Source of the DNA: Pyrocephalus nanus
Taxonomy: Eukaryota; Chordata; Aves; Passeriformes; Tyrannidae
Reading direction: 5' to 3'
NCBI GenBank assembly: GCA_038380795.1
Contig: CM076270.1
Span: 17,934,001-17,998,000 of the forward strand
Length of the DNA stretch: 64,000 nt
This document shows, piece by piece, positions 24,871 through 36,275 of the stretch. Position 1 is the first letter of the stretch. Each line of letters opens with the position of its first letter. A model generated the notes under the pieces. That model did no database searches and was not told the origin of the DNA. It saw nothing but the letters and a program-made list of their open reading frames with translations. A program made the position numbers and the translations under genes.

Positions 24871-27800
24871 TTCAAAGTTGTATAGTTACATCTACTAAAT
24901 TCTGATCAAGAGAGGCGACAGGACAATCTGAATAAATTCTCCTGTGAAAGCAGAGCTCAACTTTACTTTCTGTGTTCTACCATGACTTAAAATTTCTAAG
25001 ATGTCCTTAACTCATCCCCACCTTTCACTGAGTGGACAGGAGAGCAACTGTGAACCCCAAACCACTCTGATGCTTGATTTATGGCAGTAAGAGCAGCCTC
25101 TGCCACAACCTGTCCTGTCTTGGTGTGCGTTCCAATGGGAAATGAAGGTGTTTTAGAACTGAACTGGCTCCTTAGAGAGTGATTCACGTCCTGAGATGCT
25201 GCAAATGCAGCTCCTGTGCTAGGCCTAGTGCAGAGTGACTTCCTAGAGCTGCCTCCAACCACCCACACTGCTGCTCAGAACATGTGCTGTTTCATAAACA
25301 CAAAGAAAAAAAATAATATGAGACTCCTAAATAAACGGGATTTTTTTGGTTTTTATAAAGCTTGGTTTTTCTCCAAGAAAAAAACCCTGATCATTATGGG
25401 CTCAGGGTTGCATTGTAAGACCACATTTCTCCCTTTTGCCCTGTCACCTGTTCTCTGAGACCCATCCTCAGAACATCAGGAAACAGTTTAACACCACATT
25501 GACATCAAGGCACCTTCCACCTCCTAATCTGATCACAGGCACTGGCCTTGGTTGTCAAGTATCTCATGGTTATAGAGAAGCTCTAAAAAATGGACTGATA
25601 CTCTAAACCCAAATACCTGTCAGGAGAGCAAACACTTCTGTCTGCCTGGAGGGCAGAAACTGCTTTTTCCTCTTCTTGAGTGGAAGCTCACCTAACTCAG
25701 AGGAAAGGTTTGCTGGTGACACAGAGTGAGAACTCGGTGCTGCTGAGGACACTGCAAATCCATCACTTCCTCTGATTTCACGGCATTTCTTTTCATCAGC
25801 CTGTGTTACTCTGCCAACTGTCACAAATGCTGAGAATCAGATCTGAATGTGCTCAGTACTTACAGGACTTGTTCTTAATTGTTTCGCACTGGTATTTTAA
25901 TCTATTAAAAGGAGAGAGAAAGCTGGTTGTTATACAACCCTTGGAAATACACATTTGAACCCAATAAACCCATATAAAATGAAGAAGCCACCTAACACGT
26001 ACACACAGTATTATGGGAAGCAAATGATGCAGTTCTCCCTGCAAAACTGACAGTCATCAGATGGAAACCTCATTGCAAGTCCTCTGCGCTGCCACCCTCC
26101 AAATATGCCAGCCAGTGCTGCTAGAAGCACTCGGGATTGCAGGCCTACCAACAAGCCTTCATACAATCACCTTATTAAACTATCATCTGTCATCATAATT
26201 TAATTACTTGGTGCCTAGGCCATTTCTACTTGTGATTGTTTTTCAACACCTGTGGTAGTTGATCATTTACCTAGATGACATTTTATTTCATTTTTACAAT
26301 TCTAATCTAATCTGCAAGCTAACAGAATTGTTTTAGCTGCCATGGATTCAGAGGCACACAAAGAGCTTCATTAGAAATCAGCCTCTTTATTTTGCTGATG
26401 TTTTAAAAAACATTTCCCGAAACTGAGTGCTCCTCTCATTTCAGTATTAACTCTCCAATTCTCTTCAGGTTAGACTGGCTGAAAAGTATAGTGGTCCATT
26501 ATCACAGTATACTTAAAATATGTATTAAACACAAAACTACACCTAATCTTGTTTTATGCCAACATAAAACCAGATCTATATCAGTTTGGAATGCTAGATG
26601 GTCTCTCAAATTACTTAGCATTTGAATTAAAGGAAACTAATCTTTTCATATGAAGTACCTGATCATGCCAACAATGCAGACCAAACCCTGACAAACCTCC
26701 TCACACAGGTCATGGTGTGCTGGGGAGCTTGTCCTTCACCCCCAAACACCTCCTTCAGTCTGCTGCTGAGCCCTGCCCAGGGAATCCAGAAACACTTTAG
26801 GTCTTCAGAAACAAGACTCCACTCCCTGGGGAGCTGCACAGCCTGTCTGAGTCTGTGCTGACCTGGGGTAGCATTTTTGAAAGAAGATATCTTTTAGCAG
26901 ACAATATGGTGAAATTAAAGCCTTTGGGTAGCAAGGGAAAAGGAGGTACACATCAGTGTGGGAATTCCAGCAGCCACACCAAAATCTTAACTTGAACCTA
27001 AAATGTCAGGCAACCCATTCTGCACCCTGTAGGAGCTGGCACTTCTTAATTCCTTGTGACATTTTTCACACAATTTAGTGACTGTGCTTCTCAGTCCAGG
27101 TTGTGGCCGTGCTTCTCTCAGCAGCCCAATGTTACAATTGCATGGCCTCCCTCTGCTCCACAAGGCACCTCCTGTGCCAGGCTCCCCAGCCAGGCAAATG
27201 CTCCTCCTGAGCTCCACACAGCCTCAGCTCCAGAAAAGCCAGGGCCCACGTGTCTTCTGGCCAACGTGAAGGGCCAGGATGGGCCGTGCCTGCAGAGCTG
27301 TCAGACACCTTTCTGAGCCATTCTGGTCTTCCCCACACACAGTGTGATGCAAACCACACCCCACTGACCAAAAGAACACTCAGCTGAACCCCCAAACCAG
27401 GACTTGTGCTCCCTTCTTGGGGCCTTTCCCATTTCGACACCACTTACTAAACTTCTTAAATTGAAAAAACCCCCCCTAGTTTATAGATTTGCCACATCAA
27501 ATAAAAACTAGTTTGTTTCATCCATCTAATCTTAAGTAACAATAATCCACATTAAGGTAAAAGAAAACCAAACTGTCCAAGAGAAACAGCAGAGGTACAT
27601 GTGTTTATAAAAGTCACCATGAAAAAAGAGAAACCTCCCCCTAGTCTAGTTATACCAGAGTTACATGAGAAAAGTGTCTGTTTTCCTCCTAAGGAGATGG
27701 TGACCATGACCAGACTCCCCTGCCCACCCTCCCTTCTCCCAGTGGAAAAGCTACTCCTAGAGCCCCGTGCTGCCCACACAGCACTGATCCAACCCAGCCA

Positions 27801-28334
27801 GGTCTCCCAAGTGCAGCCACAGAGATTCTGAGTTACCTCCTGAGCTTCCTGATACTACTGGCTCTTCCAGGGAAGACTTGTGAAGAGAAAACAAGAGCAG
27901 AGGAGCAGCTCTTCTGTTTCCCCCAATTGCAGCTGCCCAGAACGATCCAGCACAGCAGTTCTGGCTCATTCCCTCTGCACCAACACACAACTTCTCCCAG
28001 TCACTTCAGCCCTGTAACATGGGGAAGGCCCTTCCTCTGCTGATGCAAAACCCACCCCAAAAGGCTTTTTGACAGATGCTGTTGAATTGCTGTTAAATTA
28101 CAGTTTCCCTCTTGTTACCTGTTCGCAGGGTGCTCTGACTGAGCCCACTGGGGCTGGGTTAAGTAATCTGGGCTGCTTCCCCTGCGGCTGGTTCTGTGGA
28201 ATCCCAGCCACACACCTGCAGTCAGCATTAATCACGGATGCCAGCCGGGCTCCCACAGGCCTGGGAGTCTCTGGCAGCTTTATGAATTAATTGTTACAGC
28301 AGGGATCTCACTTCCAGGGAATGATTAACTGTAC
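24871..28334. other. Single-copy DNA, AT-rich core at 26160-26680
   Basis: The block around 26160-26680 is AT-rich with several TAAT/ATTA words and no repeats, the texture of many vertebrate conserved non-coding elements. Conservation cannot be judged from one sequence. Around 27060-27440 composition shifts toward GC with overlapping frames of up to about 100 codons that match nothing known. Confidence 0.45.
25864..25901 (-). other. Candidate 38-nt minus-strand exon (splice signals only)
   Basis: On the minus strand a pyrimidine tract (CTTTCTCTCTCCTTTTAATAG) is followed by a 38-nt interval and the donor GTAAGTACT. One frame across the interval is open (LKYQCETIKNKS). The interval is short for an internal exon and no family is recognised, so it may be chance. 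Confidence 0.15.
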
Positions 28335-28355
28335 TTTTATTTATTTATTTATTTT
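28335..28355 (+). repeat. (TTTA)n microsatellite
   Basis: Four to five TTTA units in an uninterrupted run, flanked by GTAC and CAAAGACC. Short and perfect, so potentially variable in length. Confidence 0.9.
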
Positions 28356-28441
28356 CAAAGACCACAGAATCCAGCTTCCATCACAGGTGATAAAACTCTT
28401 TCTTGTGCACATTTGTTCTCTGGCAGATTTCCTTACTATCC

Positions 28442-28482
28442 TTTTTTTTTTTTTTTGGCAAAGCTCAAAGATTTTTTTTTTT
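28442..28482 (+). repeat. Two poly-T runs
   Basis: A T15 run (28442-28456) and a T11 run (28472-28482) separated by GGCAAAGCTCAAAGA. Simple sequence, no element body recognised. Confidence 0.92.
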
Positions 28483-28605
28483 CTATATGGTTATTCACAT
28501 CTCTTGTATCATCTCAGGATAGCAGTTTGATCCTTCACAGGACCTCTCTAATCACCTCTGGGTTACAGAGAAAGGATGAAGCATAAAGCTTTTTTTTCCC
28601 CTCCT

Positions 28606-28672
28606 GAAAAAAAAACCCCAACAAAACCAACAGAAAAACACACAGAAAACCCCCAAGCCCACAAAAGCCTCG
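28606..28672 (+). repeat. A/C-rich low-complexity tract
   Basis: A9 followed by CCCC and a run of AAAAC and ACAC words with very few T. It resembles the tract at 10969 in composition but is not a copy of it. Confidence 0.75.
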
Positions 28673-29032
28673 TTGATCTTTCAGGATCCCTGAGTTACTG
28701 TTCTCCCAGAGGAGACTTCATATTTGAAATTATGAAGGGTTTGTGCCACTGCTGAATTTCCTTTTCAAGCAATGATCTCTTTCACTTTCCTTTTAATGAT
28801 ATTCTTCAGAGCTCAGGGTACCCAGAGGCACTTTTGACTGCAGTGCATTTGAAGCTGCAGAGAGACTCAGAGGTTCCATCCCACTTCTGAGGGGTTTTGT
28901 TTCAAAATCTGTTTCTACTGGTTTAAGATAATCTTCAGCTTATTTTGATGTGATGTATCTTCTTCACTGAAACCCAGAGATGTTCAGTTTGGAAGCAAAG
29001 ATTCCTGTCTTTCCACAGAAACAGGCAGAGCT

Positions 29033-29067
29033 GTGTCAGTGTTGGCAGGAGCAGCACCACTGACACG
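29033..29067. repeat. Short inverted repeat
   Basis: GTGTCAGTG (29033-29041) pairs perfectly with CACTGACAC (29059-29067), with a further TG/CA pair after one mismatch. Hairpin potential is modest. Confidence 0.7.
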
Positions 29068-30501
29068 GATGCTGGATCCTGCCTCACTCACACTGTACCT
29101 GGGGCTTGGCCCAGGGAAGTGTAGCATCTGCTTTATTTCCTTTCCACCCATGCAGCCTTATTATTCCCAGCTTGATTACTCTGCAAAAGTCTCTATCCCT
29201 TTTATATCCTAACAGATTAGTCTTTTTCTCTACACATATCAAGGTGGGATTCAGGTGTCTCTAAGACCTACAACATGGGGTTCCATGTGAGCCCACTCTG
29301 ACCCTCTTCACAGGGAACAAACACCAACCAGCTCCTCCTCCTCTTCCTCCTTTTTATTTAGTGTAGCATCTGGGATAGAGCCAGAAGGGAACAAGGACTA
29401 CACTTAAACTCCACAGCTGCGAAAAGATGAGTCTTAGCACTTTTCTGTTCCCTTCCTACCACACCCAAAACCATTACTGAAATATTTTTTCTTATTCATT
29501 ACTTGTGCACATCAGGAGTCAGTGAACAGCACGTGCACCTATGATGGCATCTTCTGAAAGGAAGCTGCAAAAGCACATGCTTAGGCACATGGAAAGATCT
29601 GGCATTCAGATATCAAACTAACTGACCTGCAGCAACCAACCAGGACAACTGTGCACCTGTTTCCACAAAACCTTGGCTTTCGGTTCTTCCTCAGAAACGA
29701 TGCAACAGATTTATGTTTTCCAGCCTGGAGACCCCAGACTGAGTTCCGCCTTTTCTTTCTAAAAACATGTTCACAATTCAAGCTACATCACATTAAAGTG
29801 AGAAGGGACTTAGGAGATGCCAATTCTTTTCTTTTAAACAAAGAACCAAGCACCACAACAACTTACATCTCCTGTTGCCTTCCAGCATAAATACATGACT
29901 TGTATACGACTGAGAAAAATATTCCATCATTTTGGTGGATCAGGGAAGATACTTAACAGATGGATAGGACAGTGTGTATTTACTTATAAAAATCTGTAAC
30001 TGCTCAAGCTACTAAGACAGCCTTAAGTGTCAAAAAAATAAAAGATTGCCTATGGGTTCTTTAAAATTCCCTATTGCTTCACAGAACTGGACCTGCTCCA
30101 GCTCAGAGGTGACACAAGACCCACTGGAGTGGAGAGCTCAGTTATGAACACCAACCTGATGGCTAAAGAATCCTCAGACAGCTTTGCCAAAAAATCTCCC
30201 TCAGAAAATCTCTTCCAAGTTGCCCTCTTGGCAAAGACAGTTATTTAGAAGTTCCCTTCTGATCAGGAACAGACTATCCACATAACTTAGCTGTAGGCAT
30301 CTGGTTCATTTCTGTACACAGAAAAGTTACCCTAAACTTTAGGGCACTTGGGTTCTTCCCTCTGGAATCATTCAGGGAACTTCAGCCTCATTTGTCAGTG
30401 TGAGAAGACCTAGAAACAGAGACTAGAAGTGTCCCATCTCATAAACAAACTTAATTAAATCCTTGTTTTCCCTAGGCATCATCAAATGTACACAAGAAGA
30501 G

Positions 30502-30514
30502 AAAAAAAAAAAAA
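30502..30514 (+). repeat. Poly-A run, 13 A
   Basis: Thirteen A residues after AAGAAGAG. With the A17 run about 95 bp downstream it lengthens the minus-strand open frame 30482-31150. Confidence 0.92.
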
Positions 30515-30607
30515 CAACTTTATCCCGTAATTCTGGTGCCCAAAAAAACCCCCAAGGTGGCTTCTTGATACAACAAGAACGAACACAGAAGGAATAGAGC
30601 AGTGGAG

Positions 30608-30624
30608 AAAAAAAAAAAAAAAAA
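30608..30624 (+). repeat. Poly-A run, 17 A
   Basis: Seventeen A residues after CAGTGGAG and before GCAGATCTG. It lies inside a spurious minus-strand open frame with a poly-F segment. Confidence 0.92.
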
Positions 30625-33600
30625 GCAGATCTGATTTGTGACTTTTCCACACACCTGGTTCCCTCAGAACCATGCAGCCTGTCACAAGCTTGACTTGATA
30701 CGACTTTCTTTCAAAATATGCTCTGACTGGGGATAAATATGGTATGCTGGACAACTTAAGCAGCTTTGCTGGAACATTATTTGTTAAAACCCATAAATAA
30801 AAACAAAAGTTAACACAACAGTGTTGCACAGAACTCCCTGGGGGATACAGTGTCAGGTTGGTTCTTAGGATTTGGGGTTTCACATCTGAATGGGACTCAG
30901 GGTGTTCCTGTACCTTGCAGGCAGGAGCCCTAGGGAGTGACTGGGCAGTTTGCCACTCACAGTAACACTTTGAAACAAGTAGGAGCTTAAACCCAGCTGC
31001 TGGTGGGGCAGAGGGCAGCCATGCAGAGCCCCTCAGCTGCTGTGAACCCACACAGCCCTCACAGCACCTCTGCCTGGTGAAGGTGGTGCTGGGAAGAGCC
31101 TGCTGCTGGCTCAGCATGGACAGGAGAAGGGGACTTTTTCCTTCCATCAAGAGGAAGGAGGTGCCCCCTTCCCAAGGAGCCTTCTGGACAAGAAGGCCCT
31201 GCAGAGCAGCACACCTTGCCCCCGCTGGTTTTCTAACAAGATGTCATTCCTACACAGAATGCTCCTGTCTCACCACTCACCCCCAGTCTCATTAGTTGAT
31301 CTGTTCTCTGGGCTAGTCTCTTTTTGTAACCCCATGGGTATTTTCTCACGTGGGAAAAGGCCTGTTTCACTGCACACACATCAGGGCAGGCTGCAGTCAC
31401 ACAGGATTCACCTGGCACTGCACCCATCAGCTCAGGAAGGTGCCAAGGTCCCTGCCCAGACCAGCCTAGTGACACTGGCACAGCACACTGTGCCTCAGAG
31501 GATTAGGTTGTGTAACATGCACAACAAGAAGAAGTATGTTCATTATTTTGAAAATCAGCACCAGCAAACAAAGTCTCAAGTTTCAATCCCAATTAATTTC
31601 TCATTTAAGTCTCACCTACTTTTCTTTTCCTGAACAAATATTGCAATATTTTGATTTAAATTAGAGTCATCTAAATCACTCACTTCAGGTATGACAGTAA
31701 AAGTGATGTGTTGTAAAATTCATTTCCTGGCTAAGTTGATTTTAATGTGTGTGACTGAAACAGCTGCTGCTCTCTCTGCATTCGCCTTTGAAAAAACCTC
31801 CGAAAATAGTAAGGCTGGAGAAATGTGGTGGCAAATGAAAGTGCTTTCTCAGGACTGGTTTCTGGCAGACTTGGCTGTGTAAACAGAAGACACTGGCTTT
31901 AGGAACTGTCCATGTTTATGAGAAAGCTATATATAGGCACGAAAAGGCATGCTGTGCCTGGACAAGGAAAGCAAGCTGGTTTTGGGAACAATTTGCATGA
32001 AATCTTACCCACTAACCTAGAAAAATGTGATGTACTCTAATACCATCAAGAAAAACATAAAATCAAAAACAACAATCCCCTGAGACAACAACACACTGTT
32101 GTCACAGAGAGAAACTCAACAAACACACCACAGAAACAGTGGCATCCACTCCTGCCTTGACATCTCTTCATCATTTATTACACTTATTGAAATGTTAAAT
32201 GAAGTCCTGACTCACCAAGCAAGCAGCACACAAAGGGGTAGAATATCCAACACTTCCTACATTTTGCTTCCACAGTGCTTGAAGAAGGGAGCAAAAGGAG
32301 TATCCAGGTTTTAGGGGAGCACCCCAAACCCTGAGGTAGATGAGAACAAGTGGGAGCCAGCTTGCTTGAGAGCTGCATGGCATGAGCTCATCAGCCCCTG
32401 AGGTGGGTACTTGTAAGCCCAGATGGATTAATGTTTAATAAATCCTTCCCCTACAATCACAGAATATTCAGAAGCTAGTAAAAAAAATACAGTGAAACTA
32501 TACAGAAAAAAAACTAAAAATCTGTAGAGGTGAATGATTTGGTGACTGAGCATAAGGAGGATACACAACAGCTGCACATGGCTCAGTTCAGAACCAGGGA
32601 AACTGCTGGGAAAATGCAGTTTCTCATTAGAGGCGATGAGGTATTTAGAGAAGTCAAATGAAGCACTTGTTCTTTGCAAGCTCAGCCTCGGAAGAGGGAG
32701 AAGCCCCCAGACTTGCTTCCTCCTCCCAACCCCAACTCTCCTGGATACCCTGGGGAGGTTGTACAACCCCTACCCTCCAGCTGCCTGACTGACACCAGCA
32801 CAGAGCCTGGCCCTGTGCTGTCAGGACTGTAATCCCCACTACCAGCACATTGAAAATGAGCCCTCAGACTCAGGACATCACCATTTTACTGGTGGAAAAC
32901 TGTGGCACTGAGATGTCAGGCAGGGCTATGACACCTTGTGCAGAGCACAAACTGCAACCACACCTGTGAGCTGAGTGGTGTTTCCACAGCCTTCAGCCCA
33001 TCCCTATTCTCCCAAGCAGAGTCCAATCCTCCTGCAGACCCAGGGGCTCAGCCTGGGAAACAATCCAAGTACACTTCCCAGCACTTATCTGGTGTAAGAG
33101 GTTGGCACAGGTGTGTCTGAACAGAGCTTCCCTTTCCACATGGCTCAAAGCTGCCCTAAGCTGGTCTGCAGCAGCACTGAGAACATGCCAGTGCCCTGAG
33201 GTGCTCAGTGCCAACTGCCCAGGAAGCTGGGAATACCCTCTGCCTTTCAAACCCAGGCACTTAAATGGACGTTGTGTATGTAACTGTGCACTTTGTAAAC
33301 ACTACACACAAACACATTAGCATATTACACATGTGGAATGCATTCACAGTGCTTACAGTACTTTGCACAGGTACCTGCCCTGCTGCAGACAATTTGTTGG
33401 CAAGTCATGGCTGCACAGTGAATGGAGATTATTGTAATGGTGGCAAAAATATAGTCTTAGAAGCTGCACTAATTTTTTCGCTGAGTGCAGAGATCGCCAC
33501 AGACCCTAAAGCAGAAAGCACCGTTATCAACTGATGCTTCTCAACAGCCACACACAACACCCACCTGCCCCCTGCTCACACTTAACACAGGAGTTGGCAG

Positions 33601-36259
33601 AGCCCTCAGGCCAGAAACCAAAGCCCATTTCTCAGTGCTGACTCTCTGCTGGTTCTGCATAAGGCCCATAATCTTCATCCATCTCTTCCTCCTGCTCTCT
33701 CCATTCTGCCATCCCTCTGTCCTCTTGCCCAGCCCAGCCCACTCACCTCCCGCTGCCTGCTCCCTCTCTGGCCCTGCCTTCCACACTGCTACCCCTGCAA
33801 TGCTGAGGAAGGAAGCAGCAGCAGCACTTGCATCCACACACTGTTAGAATGCTGGGCAGCAAAAGGATCTGCAGCACAGGGGAGCACAGAGGGGTTGGGG
33901 AGGGGCTGCTGCAGGGTGAGGGGTGTTCCTGTGTCACCCACCAAAGGGAGGGAAGCATCAGAGCCCATGCAGGAAGGGGTTATGCTACACTGCTGTGTTA
34001 CACAGACACAAACTAGGTTCTAAAGAGCAGGTGAAATGCACTTTGAATAAATCAAATAGTTCCAAGTTCATCTTCCCACGCACGCAATCATTTATGTGAA
34101 CATTTAAAGGCACTTTACACAGCTTGTCCTCGCTTAAAGCCTCCTCTGCCATGCAGATATTTCCCTTCTCCCCACCTTGCTTTCATTCTTATACTACCAC
34201 CACCATCAAAACCCATTTAATTTCAATTTCATGGCTTGATTGGGCTGAATGTAATGGAACCAGATGCTGTGAATGAATGAAAGTTCCTTCTGTGAAGATC
34301 CATCACATTTCTGAGCTAAGTGGGCCATGTTCAGCTGCATGCAGGTACTTCATATGCTTTCAGAGCACTAATCTGTCTGTACCAGGTATGAAGCCAATCC
34401 AATGAGCCGAAACCAAAGTAAAAGCATTAAACTGGCCTTTGTTGTTGTAGAAAGAAAATACTATAAAGCTTTAATTGCTAGTTAATCAACATACTCCAAA
34501 ATAAATGAATCATACTATTTTTCTTGGTGCTTACGTGGTTTAAAATAGCGAGAAAATTACACACTCATTTTCCCCCCAAGGGCTTTCAGTTGTGAACTAT
34601 TTCAGAGATGAAACAATTTAACCAGAACATTTTATTTTAGTATAATCACAAGGCCACTGTTGAATAAGGCTGCGTAAAACTCAGCATTGGAGAGTGCTAG
34701 TAGCTGGTATGCCGAGAATTTCCTTCAGAAATATGATTTTCCTGAAATCCTCTTTTATGGTCCTATAGAGTAGAATGATAGGGTTGCACCCTGCCAGTGA
34801 GGGAAGCCAGCCTGAACAGGCAACACAACTTTGGAGATTACTGGAACAACACCTGAAGTTGTCTGAAGGGGCTTCAAGCAGCATTTTTGTAACTTTTTCT
34901 AGTGGCCCTCCAGACACGAGCTGGCCAGTGACAGAGTTCAAGGCACTTGGTCCAGAGATACACATAGGATTTACTTTTAGCAACTTCAGCAGCAATAAAA
35001 CATGGACTTTGGCAGATGAAACATAATGGAACAAACCCACTGCATTATAGAGATATTTAGTGTAACACTTCCAAAATGAATCAATGGAATGGAGTATTAA
35101 TCTTAAAAAGCATGAATTTTTTTAATTAGCCTCAGGTTGTGAGATTCTACCCTCCTGGAGGCAGATCTTGCCCAAGCTTCAAAACTATTTTGGTGGGAAA
35201 AAAAATGAGTCTCCTTGGATCTGTGAGTGGCAGTCTCAGCATGAACAGGACTGAGGTGTCCGAGGGCCATCATCTCTGGACCGAGCCCTTCCTGTACTAA
35301 TGACTACTACAGGATTATTCATCAATATCAAATGGCGGACCTAAATGCTTATAAAGCATCTTAATGTGCACTAAAAAGCTCTTCAGAAGTCTGCTGGCCT
35401 TATTACCGTCCCTCTGCCTTCTGGGTATGCACTTTACGTGCTCTGCAGGGTAGGAAGAGCTTCCTGCTCTGTGCACAGCCTGTCGAGCTAACCATGACTC
35501 TCAGGTTCCAAGAGCTCTCCAAACTCCTGCCCTTCCCATGGTTTGGGTACTAAACCTTTCCAGTGAGTTTTGTAGATGAAGAACTGGTTTAAGAATAAGG
35601 ACCCAAATTTAGGTGTAGTTTCATAGAGACAGGAGGGAGACAGTTCAATCTGGACATGGGGAACCCCAGGATGTGCAGCAGTGTCATTAACAGCAGCTCT
35701 AAAACACAGTTCAAAGCAGAAACTGGTATGGGGCATCTAAGTGCTCTCCCTCCCCCACTGTTTATCTTATCTTCATCCAAAGTGACAAACAGGATGGGGC
35801 ATCACCAGAAAAGCTTTCTCCTGAGGGTCTCCCTTTCTCAGTTAACCACATGGACAGCCAAAGCACATCCCTGTTCCCAGGCACACAGGTGAGAATTCTG
35901 GGTATCTCCCAGCCAGGTGTGGGATCACAGCACACACACTGTGGCTCCCTGTGCCAGCACACACCGTAACTGGTGCAGGTGACACAAGGCTGAGCCCCTT
36001 GCATGGTGATCCCTCACATGGGACTCTGATCCATGCATGGACATTGCATCCATAAACACACCAGGGCCTGCACACCATGACATGCTATAAATTAAATCAT
36101 CAGTAAACACTAAATGTAAATTTAATTCACATAACACTTCTTTTGACTGGGGGGGAATATTTCAACTTCTGATATAAAGTTGGAAATTCAGAGAGCTGTC
36201 TATATTAACTCGTCCAGTTTTACTTTCCCCAGTGACGCATTTCTTTCAGTACCATTTAA

Positions 36260-36275
36260 TTTTTTTTTTTTTTTT
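36260..36275 (+). repeat. Poly-T run, 16 T
   Basis: Sixteen T residues after ACCATTTAA and before AATATCTTTC. Simple run. Confidence 0.92.

Noticed and set aside
30482..31150. 222-codon minus-strand open frame
   Set aside because: Two A-runs on the plus strand become poly-F segments that lengthen the frame. No domain is seen and the rest is of ordinary chance composition.
31927..31936. CTATATATAG palindrome resembling a TATA or MEF2-type site
   Set aside because: A 10-bp AT palindrome is expected by chance in a window of this size, and nothing around it supports a promoter.
32455..32475. AATCACAGAATATTCAGA, resembling the end of a CR1 tail
   Set aside because: Only about 20 bases match and the following sequence is unlike CR1, so chance or an unprovable remnant.
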